Source: Flavobacterium hydrophilum | GTDB taxonomy: Bacteria > Bacteroidota > Bacteroidia > Flavobacteriales > Flavobacteriaceae | Direction of reading: 5' to 3' | Assembly (NCBI RefSeq): GCF_003202405.1 | Contig: NZ_QJHL01000004.1 | Location: 248,001 to 312,000, forward strand | DNA: 64,000 nucleotides | Shown: one piece after another, positions 8,285 to 17,382 of the stretch | Layout of the letters: every line of letters begins with the position of its first letter | Numbering within the stretch: position 1 is the stretch's first letter | Translations under genes and position numbers: made by a program | Notes under the pieces: generated by a model | The model's input: only the letters and a program-made list of their open reading frames with translations | Databases searched by the model: none | Told to the model about the DNA's origin: nothing

Positions 8285-9553
8285 TTGGAAAAAGATATCA
8301 TATTAAAAGCCGAAAATATTTCTAAACAATATCGTTTAGGACAAGTAGGAACTGGCACTCTAAGTCATGATTTGAATAGGTGGTGGCATCAGATAAGAGG
8401 TAAAGAAAATCCATATTTAAAAATTGGTGATACGAATGATCGTTCAACCAAAGGAACTTCTGATTATGTTTGGGCTCTGCAGGATATAAATTTTGAGGTT
8501 GAACGTGGAGAAGTACTCGGAATTATTGGTAAAAATGGAGCAGGAAAATCAACACTTTTAAAAATACTTTCAAAAGTAACAGCACCAACAACAGGAACAA
8601 TAAAATCGCGTGGTCGAATTGCATCTCTTTTAGAAGTTGGAACGGGTTTTAATGGAGAAATGACTGGTCGGGAAAATATTTTCTTAAACGGAGCTATTTT
8701 AGGAATGACCAAAAAAGAAATAACTTCAAAACTAGATGAAATTATTGATTTCTCAGGCTGTGAACGTTATATTGATACTCCTGTAAAAAGATATAGTTCA
8801 GGAATGACTGTTCGTCTCGCATTTGCAGTAGCTGCTTTTTTAGAGCCTGAAGTACTAGTTGTCGATGAGGTTTTAGCTGTAGGTGATGCGGAATTTCAAA
8901 AAAAAGCAATTGGAAAAATGCAGGATATTTCCAGAACTGGTGGTAGGACCGTCTTGTTTGTGAGTCATAATATGGCGGCAGTGAAGAGTTTGTGTACCAG
9001 AGGAATTGTTTTGGAGCACGGGAAAGTGGTTTTAGATAGCGAAATAGATAGAGCAGTTTCGTACTATTTAGGTGGAAGTGATACAGAAAGATCAAACAGT
9101 AAAAAATTTAAAAATTTAAAAAATGAAATTTTTAGCCTGAATGAGATAGGGCTTCAGAATTTTGATAAAAGTTTTGATGATCCATTAATTGAAAATGAAA
9201 AAATTGAGTTAATAACTAAAATTAATTTTAATACTGATGATGCTCCACGATATATTATAACATATCATTTATATAATGAAGAAGGGGAACCATTGTTTTC
9301 TTTTTCGAATAGTAGTTCTGATGTAGTATTAAAAAAAGGTGAAAATTATTTAAAATGTGTTTTTCCTGAGTATTTTTTTCAATCGGGTAATTTTAGTTTA
9401 TCAATTTTTATTGTTGAAGATAAAAGGCAATCAATTTTTATGGAGAGGGATATAATACATTTTACAGTTGTAGATGGCGGGAGAGATTTTGGTGTTTATA
9501 TGGGGAGGGAGCCAGGTTTTATCAGACCAAAATTTGATTGGTATTTAAATTAA
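8285..9553 (+). CDS. wzt: ABC polysaccharide exporter ATPase with C-terminal Wzt-type domain
   Basis: 422 residues. The ATPase domain has Walker A GKNGAGKST (82-90), the signature RYSSGM (169-174), Walker B VLVVDE (190-195) and the switch His in VSHNMAAV. From about residue 280 a beta-rich extension resembles the Wzt carbohydrate-binding domain that recognises the finished O-chain end, so export here may depend on a terminal modification. The start is a TTG at 8285: an in-frame TAG lies directly before it and no ATG near the N-terminus fits. It pairs with the preceding permease. Confidence 0.9.
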   Translation: MEKDIILKAENISKQYRLGQVGTGTLSHDLNRWWHQIRGKENPYLKIGDTNDRSTKGTSDYVWALQDINFEVERGEVLGIIGKNGAGKSTLLKILSKVTAPTTGTIKSRGRIASLLEVGTGFNGEMTGRENIFLNGAILGMTKKEITSKLDEIIDFSGCERYIDTPVKRYSSGMTVRLAFAVAAFLEPEVLVVDEVLAVGDAEFQKKAIGKMQDISRTGGRTVLFVSHNMAAVKSLCTRGIVLEHGKVVLDSEIDRAVSYYLGGSDTERSNSKKFKNLKNEIFSLNEIGLQNFDKSFDDPLIENEKIELITKINFNTDDAPRYIITYHLYNEEGEPLFSFSNSSSDVVLKKGENYLKCVFPEYFFQSGNFSLSIFIVEDKRQSIFMERDIIHFTVVDGGRDFGVYMGREPGFIRPKFDWYLN

Positions 9554-9557
9554 GATA

Positions 9558-10631
9558 ATGATAAACGTAACTAAAACTTTTTTACCGCCCATTGAGGAAT
9601 ATCATAATCATTTACAGCGTGCCTGGGATAATCAATGGCTTACTAATCGTGGAGAATTGGTTTTGGAACTCGAAGCAAAACTAAAGAATTACTTGTCAGT
9701 ACCTAATATTATTGCAACCAATAATGGTACAATTCCGCTTCAGATTGCTTTAAAATTATTAGGTAATGGAGGTGAAATAATTACAACGCCATTTTCTTAT
9801 GTTGCGACAACTGCTGCAATAGTTTGGGAAAATTGCACACCAGTTTTTGTCGATATTCATCCAGAATATTTGACAATAGACGAAACAAAAATTGAAGAAG
9901 CAATTACCCCTAAAACAACTGCCATTTTAGCTACTCATGTCTTTGGTAATCCTTGCAATGTTGCTGCTGTTGAGGTGATTGCAAAAAAATATAATTTAAA
10001 AGTTATTTACGATGCTGCACATGCTTTTGGAGTAACTTACAACGGAAAGTCTATTTTTGAATATGGGGATATAAGTACCTGTAGTTTTCATGCCACTAAA
10101 TTATTTCATACAGGTGAAGGAGGAGCTATGTTTACTAATGATTCTGATTTACAACATAAAATGTTTTACAGTCATAATTTTGGACATAAAGATCAATTAC
10201 AGTTTTATGGATTAGGAATAAATGGAAAAATATCAGAACTCCAGGCAGCAATGGGATTATCGGTTTTTCCTTTTATAGATTTTATAATTGACGAAAGAAA
10301 AAAAATAGTAAATTACTATAATCAGAATCTTAACTTTTCTAAGTTGAAAGGTTTAAAGTTACGAAAAGATGTTGAATGGAATTATAGTTATTTTCCCGTT
10401 ATTTTTGAAAGTGAAAATAAATTGCTAAGAGTTCAGAAAAAAATGAACGAAAACGAGATTTTTCCAAGAAGATATTTTTATCCTTCATTAAATACATTGC
10501 CTTACTTGGAGAAAGTAAAAATGGAAATTTCTGAAGAAATCTCAGTTAAAATTCTTTGTCTGCCGTTATATGTAGGATTGTCAGAAGTTGATTTAAATAA
10601 GATTGTAGAATTGATAAATGAAAATATATGA
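9558..10631 (+). CDS. DegT/DnrJ/EryC1/StrS aminotransferase (dTDP-4-amino-sugar type, VioA/WecE-like)
   Basis: 357-residue PLP enzyme, a different branch from the PglE-like one at 1.7 kb. The N-terminus INVTKTFLPPIEEY and WLTNRGELVLELE resemble transaminases that make dTDP-4-amino-4,6-dideoxyhexoses. Asp152 in YDAAHAFG would hold the PLP ring and Lys181 in SFHATKLFHTGEGG is the PLP lysine. RfbA upstream would supply dTDP-glucose, but the 4-keto intermediate needs an RfbB not seen here. The stop overlaps the WbqC start by 4 bases. The precise product (Qui4N, Fuc4N or another) is inferred only. Confidence 0.8.
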   Translation: MINVTKTFLPPIEEYHNHLQRAWDNQWLTNRGELVLELEAKLKNYLSVPNIIATNNGTIPLQIALKLLGNGGEIITTPFSYVATTAAIVWENCTPVFVDIHPEYLTIDETKIEEAITPKTTAILATHVFGNPCNVAAVEVIAKKYNLKVIYDAAHAFGVTYNGKSIFEYGDISTCSFHATKLFHTGEGGAMFTNDSDLQHKMFYSHNFGHKDQLQFYGLGINGKISELQAAMGLSVFPFIDFIIDERKKIVNYYNQNLNFSKLKGLKLRKDVEWNYSYFPVIFESENKLLRVQKKMNENEIFPRRYFYPSLNTLPYLEKVKMEISEEISVKILCLPLYVGLSEVDLNKIVELINENI

Positions 10632-11332
10632 AATTGGCAATAATGCAGCCTTATCTTTTTCCGTATATTGGATATTTTCAATTAATAAATGCTGTAGATG
10701 CTTTTGTTGTATATGATGACGTAAATTATATTAAGCAAGGCTGGATTAACAGAAATAATATTTTAGTTAATAATGTATCCTTTTTATTTACACTTCCGTT
10801 GGCAAATGCGAGTTCATTCGCAACAATTAATAGTATCAAAATTGATAAGAAAGAATATCAAATATGGGTTCGCAAATTTTTAAAAACACTAGAACAATCA
10901 TATACCAAAGCTCCATTTTTTTTAGAGGTTTTTCCATTAGTGAAAGATCTATTAGAAAGTGACAACGAAAAAATGGTAGAATTAATTAACAAAAGTTTAT
11001 TCTCTATCACCAAATATTTAAATATAAAGACAAGGATAATTACTTCATCGGATATATTTAATAATAATTTTTTAAAAGGAAAGGAAAGAGTAGTTGATAT
11101 TTGTATTCAGGAAAAAGCTACGGATTACATTAATTTAATTGGTGGTCAGGAATTATATTCAAAGGATTTTTTTTCAAATGAAAATATTGACCTTCATTTT
11201 ATAAAAACTAATGAAATTAAGTATCAACAGTATAATGATAATTTTGTTCCATGGTTGTCAATAATTGACATAATGATGTTTAATTCCCCAAATGAAATCA
11301 ATGTTATGCTAAATAATTATCAATTAATTTAA
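10628..11332 (+). CDS. WbqC family protein
   Basis: 234-residue soluble protein that opens with MKLAIMQPYLFPYIGYFQL, the signature start of the WbqC family found in O-antigen clusters of many Gram-negatives. INAVDAFVVYDDVNYIKQGW and NRNNIL follow, also typical. The biochemical role of the family is not settled; members often sit beside amino-sugar transaminases, as here, where the genes overlap by ATGA. Involvement in modifying a 4-amino-sugar is inference from context. Confidence 0.88.
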   Translation: MKLAIMQPYLFPYIGYFQLINAVDAFVVYDDVNYIKQGWINRNNILVNNVSFLFTLPLANASSFATINSIKIDKKEYQIWVRKFLKTLEQSYTKAPFFLEVFPLVKDLLESDNEKMVELINKSLFSITKYLNIKTRIITSSDIFNNNFLKGKERVVDICIQEKATDYINLIGGQELYSKDFFSNENIDLHFIKTNEIKYQQYNDNFVPWLSIIDIMMFNSPNEINVMLNNYQLI

Positions 11333-11334
11333 GA

Positions 11335-12048
11335 ATGGAAAAAATAAATTGGGAAATATTTTGGTCAAATTATAGAAATGTAGAATCAAATCAAGAAGAT
11401 GATTTGTTTTTTCAGGTTGGGAAAACTATAAATAAGGCACCAATTTCTAATGATGTTTTCATTGAAATGATTCAGAATTTAGAAAGTACATTACAGCTTA
11501 AAGATACTGATGTTCTATTGGAAATGTGTTGCGGAAATGGACTTTTGACAAAACCGTTAAGTGCAATCTGTAAAAATGTCTATGCTTTTGATTTTACATC
11601 TCATTTAATTGAAACAGCAAAAAAGTTTAAAATAAGCGATAACATTGTCTATAAAACAGGTGATGCAAAGTCTGATTTTTTTAGTTTATTTAATTTTGAA
11701 AAGTTACCAAATAAATATCTGATGAATGATTCTTTGGGATATTTTACCCCTTATGAATTAAAAAACATACTCCTTTTGATCTTAGAAAAAGTGGATGTCT
11801 TTTCTTTTTATATAACCGGAATTCCTGCCGATGAACTTAAATGGAATTTTTATAATACTCCGGAAAGAAAGAAAGTCTATCTGTCGTATTCCGAAAATTC
11901 TGATGAATCCAACAATGGTATGGGAAGATGGTGGAAGTCCGAGGAATTTATAAGTATTTCTGAAGATCTGAATTTAAAAGTTTCTTTAGCTAGCCAATCT
12001 AAAACAATTTCAAATTATAGAATGAATGTGCTTTTTGAAACAAAATAA
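11335..12048 (+). CDS. Class I SAM-dependent methyltransferase
   Basis: 237-residue cytoplasmic protein with motif I LLEMCCGNGLLTKPL near residues 63-77 and the acidic strand VYAFDFTSHLIETA, a standard SAM-binding Rossmann core. It lies 2 bases after the WbqC stop. Residues such as WWKSEEF near the C-terminus give no clear substrate hint. It may methylate a sugar or an amino-sugar acyl group of the glycan, but the acceptor is unknown. The end overlaps the next gene by up to 23 bases. Confidence 0.75.
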   Translation: MEKINWEIFWSNYRNVESNQEDDLFFQVGKTINKAPISNDVFIEMIQNLESTLQLKDTDVLLEMCCGNGLLTKPLSAICKNVYAFDFTSHLIETAKKFKISDNIVYKTGDAKSDFFSLFNFEKLPNKYLMNDSLGYFTPYELKNILLLILEKVDVFSFYITGIPADELKWNFYNTPERKKVYLSYSENSDESNNGMGRWWKSEEFISISEDLNLKVSLASQSKTISNYRMNVLFETK

Positions 12049-12478
12049 AACTTTAATCGTTTTTTCTTCAAAAGGAAATTCTGCTAAAAATTCTGCATTC
12101 CGTATTTTAGATAATTTGAATAAGGAGACAGAGATCTTGTGTCTCAATGATAATTTTACTTTAGCACAAAATTTAGAATTCAAAAACTTGATTTTAGTTT
12201 GTCCAACTTATGGGGATGAAGAAATGGAGCGGAGAATGGAAGATTTCCTTGTTAAAAGTGACTGGAATAACCATCAAAAAAAGAATTTTGCTATTTGTGA
12301 ACTTGGTTTATATCGTGGTTATCTTGAAACTGAACAAGGAGCAGGGATTATCATTAAAAAATATTTACTAAATAAAAATTTATTTTTTTTGGGTAATTTA
12401 CTTTCAGTAGATTCTATTCCACTTGATGATTTTTCTTTGATAGATAAATGGAGTCAGGAAATTTCATCAATTTTATAA
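12026..12478 (+). CDS. Flavodoxin-like protein
   Basis: 150-residue alpha/beta protein. After strand one (KTLIVF), SSKGNS at 14-19 fits the FMN phosphate loop of flavodoxins. VCPTYGDEEMERRMEDF (59-74) matches the flavodoxin TYGxGE..EDF element, and LGLYRGYLETEQGAG resembles the second FMN loop. The ATG at 12026 overlaps the methyltransferase by 23 bases; a TTG at 12035 is an alternative. Flavodoxins are electron carriers and are unusual inside a glycan locus. It might feed a redox enzyme acting on a sugar, or have lost FMN and gained another role. Confidence 0.65.
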   Translation: MCFLKQNKTLIVFSSKGNSAKNSAFRILDNLNKETEILCLNDNFTLAQNLEFKNLILVCPTYGDEEMERRMEDFLVKSDWNNHQKKNFAICELGLYRGYLETEQGAGIIIKKYLLNKNLFFLGNLLSVDSIPLDDFSLIDKWSQEISSIL

Positions 12479-12485
12479 AGATTTT

Positions 12486-13466
12486 ATGGACGATTTATTT
12501 ATAATAGAAAGGCTCAAAAAAAAAATTAGCTCTCCTTTTTTGTATGAAATGAAAGGAAACCATTGCATAAGCTTAGATTTATCACAAGAGTCTATATTTG
12601 GAGGTAATTTTAGGCATCATTCTGAAACAGAGAAAGAAAAAATTCTTCTGCTTATTTCTGAATTAGAGTATCTCGAAACGTTAGACTTAAGAAAAAATCT
12701 TATTCAAAAAATTCCTCAGTCTTTTTTTAATCTAAAGAGTTTAAGAGATATTAATTTAGGTAGTAATGACCTCGTAGAGTTTCCTGAATTTTTACTTCAA
12801 AATGAAAATCTAGAAATGTTGTTTTTAGGGTGTAATCAAATTAAAAGCATACCAGAAAAGTTTTTTTTGTTGAAAAAAATAAAATCATTGCATTTACACA
12901 AAAATTGCATTGAACATTTGCCGGACGAATTTACAGAGTTTAAAAATCTTGAGGTTATACATCTTTATTTGAGTATGATCAAAGAATATCCAGAATCCTT
13001 ATTTAATTGTAATAAGATTAAAACAATTAGTTTTGGTTTTAACGAGTTTGAACACTTACCGAAAGAAATTGGAAATTTAAGTGAATTGGAATATCTTACA
13101 CTTATTTGTACAAACATTAATTCACTACCAGAGGAGTTTTGTAATTTAAAAAAATTAAAGGCAACGCGTTTGTTTAAAAATAAAATTACCAGCTTGCCAA
13201 AAAATATTGGTAATCTTGTTAATCTTGAGCAGATTTCTCTTTATCAAAATGATTTGAAAAAGCTGCCGGAAAGTTTTAAAAATCTTCAAAACCTAAAATT
13301 GTTAAATTTGGCAAAAAATAAATTCGATTATTTTCCAGGCGAAATAAGTTTGCTCAGTAATTTAGAATGGCTGAGTTTTCATGATAATCCACATGAGATA
13401 ATACAACCTATGGATAGTTCTTATAAGGTAATCTCAAATAAATATGATTTATGGAAGGTTTTATAG
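12486..13466 (+). CDS. Leucine-rich repeat protein
   Basis: 326 residues, without signal peptide or membrane segment, so probably cytoplasmic. From about residue 60 to the end run ten to eleven 23-residue repeats with consensus LxxLxxLxLxxNxIxxLPxxFxN, for example SLPEEFCNLKKLKATRLFKN. A 60-residue non-repeat N-terminus precedes them. LRR solenoids bind proteins; no enzyme domain is attached. The gene overlaps the next GT2 gene by 16 bases and is part of the same transcript. Its role in glycan assembly is unknown; a scaffold for glycosyltransferases is one guess. Confidence 0.85.
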   Translation: MDDLFIIERLKKKISSPFLYEMKGNHCISLDLSQESIFGGNFRHHSETEKEKILLLISELEYLETLDLRKNLIQKIPQSFFNLKSLRDINLGSNDLVEFPEFLLQNENLEMLFLGCNQIKSIPEKFFLLKKIKSLHLHKNCIEHLPDEFTEFKNLEVIHLYLSMIKEYPESLFNCNKIKTISFGFNEFEHLPKEIGNLSELEYLTLICTNINSLPEEFCNLKKLKATRLFKNKITSLPKNIGNLVNLEQISLYQNDLKKLPESFKNLQNLKLLNLAKNKFDYFPGEISLLSNLEWLSFHDNPHEIIQPMDSSYKVISNKYDLWKVL

Positions 13467-14458
13467 TGAAACTTGAGGATAATAATTTTAAGATTAATAA
13501 TATTGATACAATTTTAATAGACGAAACAGGTGATGGTATCCCAATGGTTTCTGTAACGATGATAACTTATAATCATCAGGCTTACATTGCTGAAGCTATT
13601 GAAAGTGTTTTGATGCAAAAAACTAATTTTAAGTTTGTCTTAGTTATTGGCGAGGATTGCGGAACTGATAAAACCAGAGAAATTATCTTGGAGTATCAAA
13701 GGAAGTATCCACAAAAAATTATCCTGAAATTGCCAAAGTCAAACTTAGGAATGATGGAAAATTCTATTTCAAATAAAATGTTTTGTAACGGGAACTATAT
13801 TGCTGAATGTGAAGGAGACGACTATTGGACAGACTCGTTGAAGCTGCAAAAACAAGTTGATTTTTTGGAAAAAAACCAAGATTTTGTTATCAGCTGCAGT
13901 AATAGCCAGATGGTTAACCCTGAGGGCAGCTTTATTAGGATATTTAATGAAAATGAAATCCCTGAAATTACAGATATAAATTACATTCTAACTAATGAGT
14001 GGTATATTCCAACTGCGAGTGCGGTTTTTAGGAATATCAATATTATTGAGTTGCCAAAATGGTTTTGGAAAGTACTAAATGGAGATTATTGTCTTTATCT
14101 GATTCTTACAGCTAATGGAGGCTTAGTTCATTATATAAATGAAGCAAGATGTAATTATCGATTACATGAAAATGGCGTCTCGAATATTTTTAAAAGTGAA
14201 AAGGTATATCATTATTCAAAATTATTTATTTACAAGAAGTTTAATGTCTATAGTAATAGAAAATACGCTTATTTAATAAAAAATAAAATAGAAAGACATT
14301 CGATTAATATTTTAAAATCATTACCTGTTTTATCAAAAGAATTCTGGAAAATTTCATTTCATTTATTCTGGTTTGATAAGACTTTAAGTAAAAAATATGT
14401 TGATTATTTTATGAGACGATTATTTAAAGAAATAAAAATGTTATTAAAAATATCTTAA
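13451..14458 (+). CDS. Glycosyltransferase family 2
   Basis: 335-residue GT-A enzyme. MVSVTMITYNHQAYIAEAIESVL begins the nucleotide-binding fold (about residue 32 on), then FVLVIGEDCGTDKTREII, and AECEGDDYWTDSLKLQKQVDFL with the D-D metal motif. A 30-residue leader precedes the domain. The ATG at 13451 overlaps the LRR gene by 16 bases; a GTG at 13466, overlapping its TAG, is an alternative start. Donor and acceptor are unknown. The same frame stays open for 44 codons past the stop, treated as a separate remnant. Confidence 0.85.
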   Translation: MEGFIVKLEDNNFKINNIDTILIDETGDGIPMVSVTMITYNHQAYIAEAIESVLMQKTNFKFVLVIGEDCGTDKTREIILEYQRKYPQKIILKLPKSNLGMMENSISNKMFCNGNYIAECEGDDYWTDSLKLQKQVDFLEKNQDFVISCSNSQMVNPEGSFIRIFNENEIPEITDINYILTNEWYIPTASAVFRNINIIELPKWFWKVLNGDYCLYLILTANGGLVHYINEARCNYRLHENGVSNIFKSEKVYHYSKLFIYKKFNVYSNRKYAYLIKNKIERHSINILKSLPVLSKEFWKISFHLFWFDKTLSKKYVDYFMRRLFKEIKMLLKIS

Positions 14459-14593
14459 GCGCTTGTTAAACATCAAGACTGGTTTAAATTTGAAATTTCA
14501 AAATTAATTGCCCAATCTATACTATCAATAAGAAAATGCGGATTTGTAAAGCAACTATTCATGAATATCAATTTTACCAATAAAGGCAGTTAA
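14459..14593 (+). pseudogene. Possible glycosyltransferase C-terminal remnant
   Basis: Directly after the TAA of the GT2 gene the same frame runs open for 44 codons to a TAA at 14591-14593, reading ...DWFKFEISKLIAQSILSIRK and ...FVKQLFMNINFTNK. The composition looks coding rather than random in such AT-rich DNA, and it resembles basic, hydrophobic tails of GT2 proteins. It may be the leftover end of a deleted glycosyltransferase, or the original tail of the preceding gene cut off by a new stop. Evidence is composition and frame only. Confidence 0.35.
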
Positions 14594-14597
14594 TTAA

Positions 14598-15491
14598 ATG
14601 AATTACCCAAAAATATCAATCGTAACACCAAATTTTAATGGAGGACAATATCTTGAGGAAACTATTAAGTCAGTTTTATCTCAAAATTATCCTGATTTAG
14701 AATATATTATTATCGACGGTGGGAGTACTGACAATTCAGTTGATATAATTAAAAAATATGAAAGTCAATTAACATATTGGGTAAGCGAACCAGATAAAGG
14801 TTTGTATGAAGCCATTCAAAAAGGATTTGATAAATCAACTGGTCAAATCATGGCCTGGATAAATTCCGACGATGTATATCATCCAAAAGCTTTTTTTACT
14901 GTTGCTGAAATATTTAACTTAGAAGGTGTAAACTGGCTGCAGGGAGTTCCCTCTACTTTAGATGAAATGGGAAGGACAATAGCAGTTGGTAAAGTTAAAA
15001 GATGGTCTAAGCTGAATTACTATTTAGGGAGTTTTCATTGGATTCAGCAGGAATCTGTTTTTTGGAGACGATCTTTATGGGATATGTCCGGATCGAAATT
15101 GGATACTGAAATGAAATATGCAAGCGATTTAGAGTTATGGATTCGTTTTTTTAGACACGAAAAATTGTTTGTTACAAATGCTTTACTGGCAGGTTTTAGA
15201 ATAAGATCAAAAAATCAATTGTCTTTAGACTATAAAGAAGCATATTTCGAAGAAGCAACCGATAAAATAAAGAATGAGGTCAACGATATTATATCAAATG
15301 AAGAAAGAGAAATACTTAAACAGATAAAAAAATATAACCTTATAATGCGCAAATTGCGATTCAAACTTTTACAAAGAATTTTTAGCAGTATTTTTTATCG
15401 AAAAACTAATAAAAAGAAAGAATCCATGTTTGGTTATCCGCCTATGATAATTTTTGATAGAATAAAACAAGAATTTAAAATTACTACCTAA
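14598..15491 (+). CDS. Glycosyltransferase family 2
   Basis: 297-residue GT-A enzyme with a compact, canonical start: ISIVTPNFNGGQYLEETIKS, then YIIIDGGSTDNSVDIIKKY, and AWINSDDVY with the DD metal site (about residues 89-93). IQQESVFWRR is the acceptor-side motif common in GT2 enzymes of the WcaA/WbbD type. The C-terminus is basic and may lie against the membrane. Its stop overlaps the next GT2 start by one base (TAATG), so the two are co-translated. Confidence 0.88.
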   Translation: MNYPKISIVTPNFNGGQYLEETIKSVLSQNYPDLEYIIIDGGSTDNSVDIIKKYESQLTYWVSEPDKGLYEAIQKGFDKSTGQIMAWINSDDVYHPKAFFTVAEIFNLEGVNWLQGVPSTLDEMGRTIAVGKVKRWSKLNYYLGSFHWIQQESVFWRRSLWDMSGSKLDTEMKYASDLELWIRFFRHEKLFVTNALLAGFRIRSKNQLSLDYKEAYFEEATDKIKNEVNDIISNEEREILKQIKKYNLIMRKLRFKLLQRIFSSIFYRKTNKKKESMFGYPPMIIFDRIKQEFKITT

Positions 15492-16225
15492 TGTTGAGAC
15501 TATCAATTGTTACAATCAATTACAATAATAGAGAAGGGTTAAAAAAGACTGTTGAAAGTGTAATTAATCAAACTTACACAGAATTTGAATACATTGTAAT
15601 AGATGGGGGATCTACTGACGGTAGTGTTGAGTATTTACACAATCAGAATCAAAATTTAAATTATTGGAGTGAACCTGATACCGGTATATATAATGCCATG
15701 AACAAGGGGATTGTAAAAGCGACAGGAGAATATTTATTATTTTTGAATAGTGGAGATGCATTATTGAATGATGAAATACTAAAAAACATTGCTTTAAATT
15801 TAGATCAAAAAGCGGTGTATTACGCACCGATATATTTGGACCAGAATAATGAAACTAAAAAAAAGGTTGAATATCCGCTAAACATAGATGAAAAGTTTGC
15901 ATTTACAAATACAATATGCCAACAAGCCGTAATTTATCATAACTCGGTTTTTAAGAATAATTTTTTTGATGAAAAATTAAAATATATTTCAGACTGGAAA
16001 ATGCATTTTGTTTTATTTAAGGCAAAAATTAATTTTATTCATTTAAACATTCCGTTTGCCATATATGATCTAAACGGATTGACCAGCAAGGGAGAAACAA
16101 AATATAATGCCCACAAGGAGAGATTAAAAGTACAGTTTTTAGAGTTTTTGTTTCATTTTTTAAAATATTACGGAACAAATAAAAGGGTACTTTTTAGAGT
16201 ATTAAAAATATTTCTGAGAGTTTAA
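15491..16225 (+). CDS. Glycosyltransferase family 2
   Basis: 244-residue, short GT-A enzyme. LSIVTINYNNREGLKKTVES, then YIVIDGGSTDGSVEYL and FLNSGDAL (a GD/SGD variant of the metal motif) are visible, with TICQQAVIYHNSVF downstream. This SGD form is common in WcaE-like colanic-acid type transferases. It forms a coupled pair with the preceding GT2, and both share the GGSTD strand, so they may descend from one ancestor. A 57-base gap with no clear signal separates it from the next gene. Confidence 0.87.
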   Translation: MLRLSIVTINYNNREGLKKTVESVINQTYTEFEYIVIDGGSTDGSVEYLHNQNQNLNYWSEPDTGIYNAMNKGIVKATGEYLLFLNSGDALLNDEILKNIALNLDQKAVYYAPIYLDQNNETKKKVEYPLNIDEKFAFTNTICQQAVIYHNSVFKNNFFDEKLKYISDWKMHFVLFKAKINFIHLNIPFAIYDLNGLTSKGETKYNAHKERLKVQFLEFLFHFLKYYGTNKRVLFRVLKIFLRV

Positions 16226-16282
16226 TTTTTAATTATCACAGGAATTTTATTATCAGGCTAAGTAAAGCTATAGACTTTTGAA

Positions 16283-17368
16283 ATGATAACTATTTTATAT
16301 GCATACCGAAATAGGGAGATTAGTCGCATCAAGCAATCTCTCGATTCATTAGCTTCTCAAAAAAAGCAAAATTTTAGGGTTGTTTTTGTCGATTACGGAT
16401 CTGAATTGTCTATTGCTCATGAGGTATTGAGTTTGACAAAAAGATATTTATTTATTCAATATTATTATTTAAATACTGCCCATCAGCCATGGAATAAAAG
16501 TAAAGCATTTAATTATGTTTTGAAAAATCTTGATTCTGAATATTGTTTTACTGCTGATGTAGATATGATTTTCCATCCTGAATTTACATTAGTTTTAGAA
16601 GAAAAGTGTAATCCAGACAAAGCAACTTTTTTTCAGGTAGGTTACATGTCTGATGATGAAAACAAGAAGGAAAGTGTCAATTATGATAATTATAATATTA
16701 AATTTTTAAGTACTGAAGAAGCTACAGGAATGACACTTTTTCCAGTTCAACGGCTAAAAAATATTCAGGGATTTGATGAGTTTTTTCATTTTTGGGGAGC
16801 TGAGGATACTGAAATTCATAATCGGATAAGAAAAACAGGATGTGAATTAGTTTTTTATGATCAAAAAGTCCTGATGCTGCATCAATGGCATAAAAATTAC
16901 AGAAACAGGGAAACGTTACGATTAAATACTGAACTGCAATTATCCGGAATTGTAGAAATAAACCACCGTCATTTAAAATGTAATGCTGAAACTGAAATTG
17001 AGAATGTAAATTCAGAAAGCTGGGGAGAAATAATCTCAGAGTCAGATTTTAATGCATTAGAGGGTTTTGATAATGAGTTGGTTTTGATTAATAAAACAGA
17101 AGTAATCGAACATTTTTTGTTTGTTGAACTTCCACGATTCCAAAATAGTATTTTATCAGTTCGTTTTGTTGAAGATAATTTTCAAAATTCCTTAAAGTAC
17201 AGATTCAAAAAGAGAATAGGTAAAAAAGTACCAAAATATTATAGTTTAAAAGAAATTAATGATAAGTTGCTTCTGCATATTATTTCGTTTTATCATCAAT
17301 TTCCCTATACCTATAAAGTCAGTAATGATCTAAAAAGTATAAGTTTTAAAATAAAAAAGAAGAATTAA
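16283..17368 (+). CDS. Glycosyltransferase family 2 with galactosyltransferase-type (GT7 C) motif
   Basis: 361 residues. It opens as a GT2 enzyme (MITILYAYRNREISRIKQSL) and has FTADVDMIFHPEF with the DVD metal site near residue 95. FDEFFHFWGAEDTEIHNRI near 168-186 is the WGxED motif of the GT7 C-terminal galactosyltransferase family, as in chondroitin polymerase modules, supporting transfer of Gal, GalNAc or GlcA. The C-terminal 130 residues are unrecognised. It stands 57 bases after the preceding gene. Confidence 0.82.
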   Translation: MITILYAYRNREISRIKQSLDSLASQKKQNFRVVFVDYGSELSIAHEVLSLTKRYLFIQYYYLNTAHQPWNKSKAFNYVLKNLDSEYCFTADVDMIFHPEFTLVLEEKCNPDKATFFQVGYMSDDENKKESVNYDNYNIKFLSTEEATGMTLFPVQRLKNIQGFDEFFHFWGAEDTEIHNRIRKTGCELVFYDQKVLMLHQWHKNYRNRETLRLNTELQLSGIVEINHRHLKCNAETEIENVNSESWGEIISESDFNALEGFDNELVLINKTEVIEHFLFVELPRFQNSILSVRFVEDNFQNSLKYRFKKRIGKKVPKYYSLKEINDKLLLHIISFYHQFPYTYKVSNDLKSISFKIKKKN

Positions 17369-17382
17369 TTTTCAAAAAATAA

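Noticed and set aside
8742..9095. 117-codon reading frame on the - strand inside wzt
   Set aside because: It lies wholly opposite a gene with intact Walker A, signature and Walker B motifs; the antisense peptide has no recognisable domain.
12660..13400. DNA tandem repeats in the LRR gene
   Set aside because: The repetition is in the protein pattern; the DNA copies are too diverged to be a recent tandem array.
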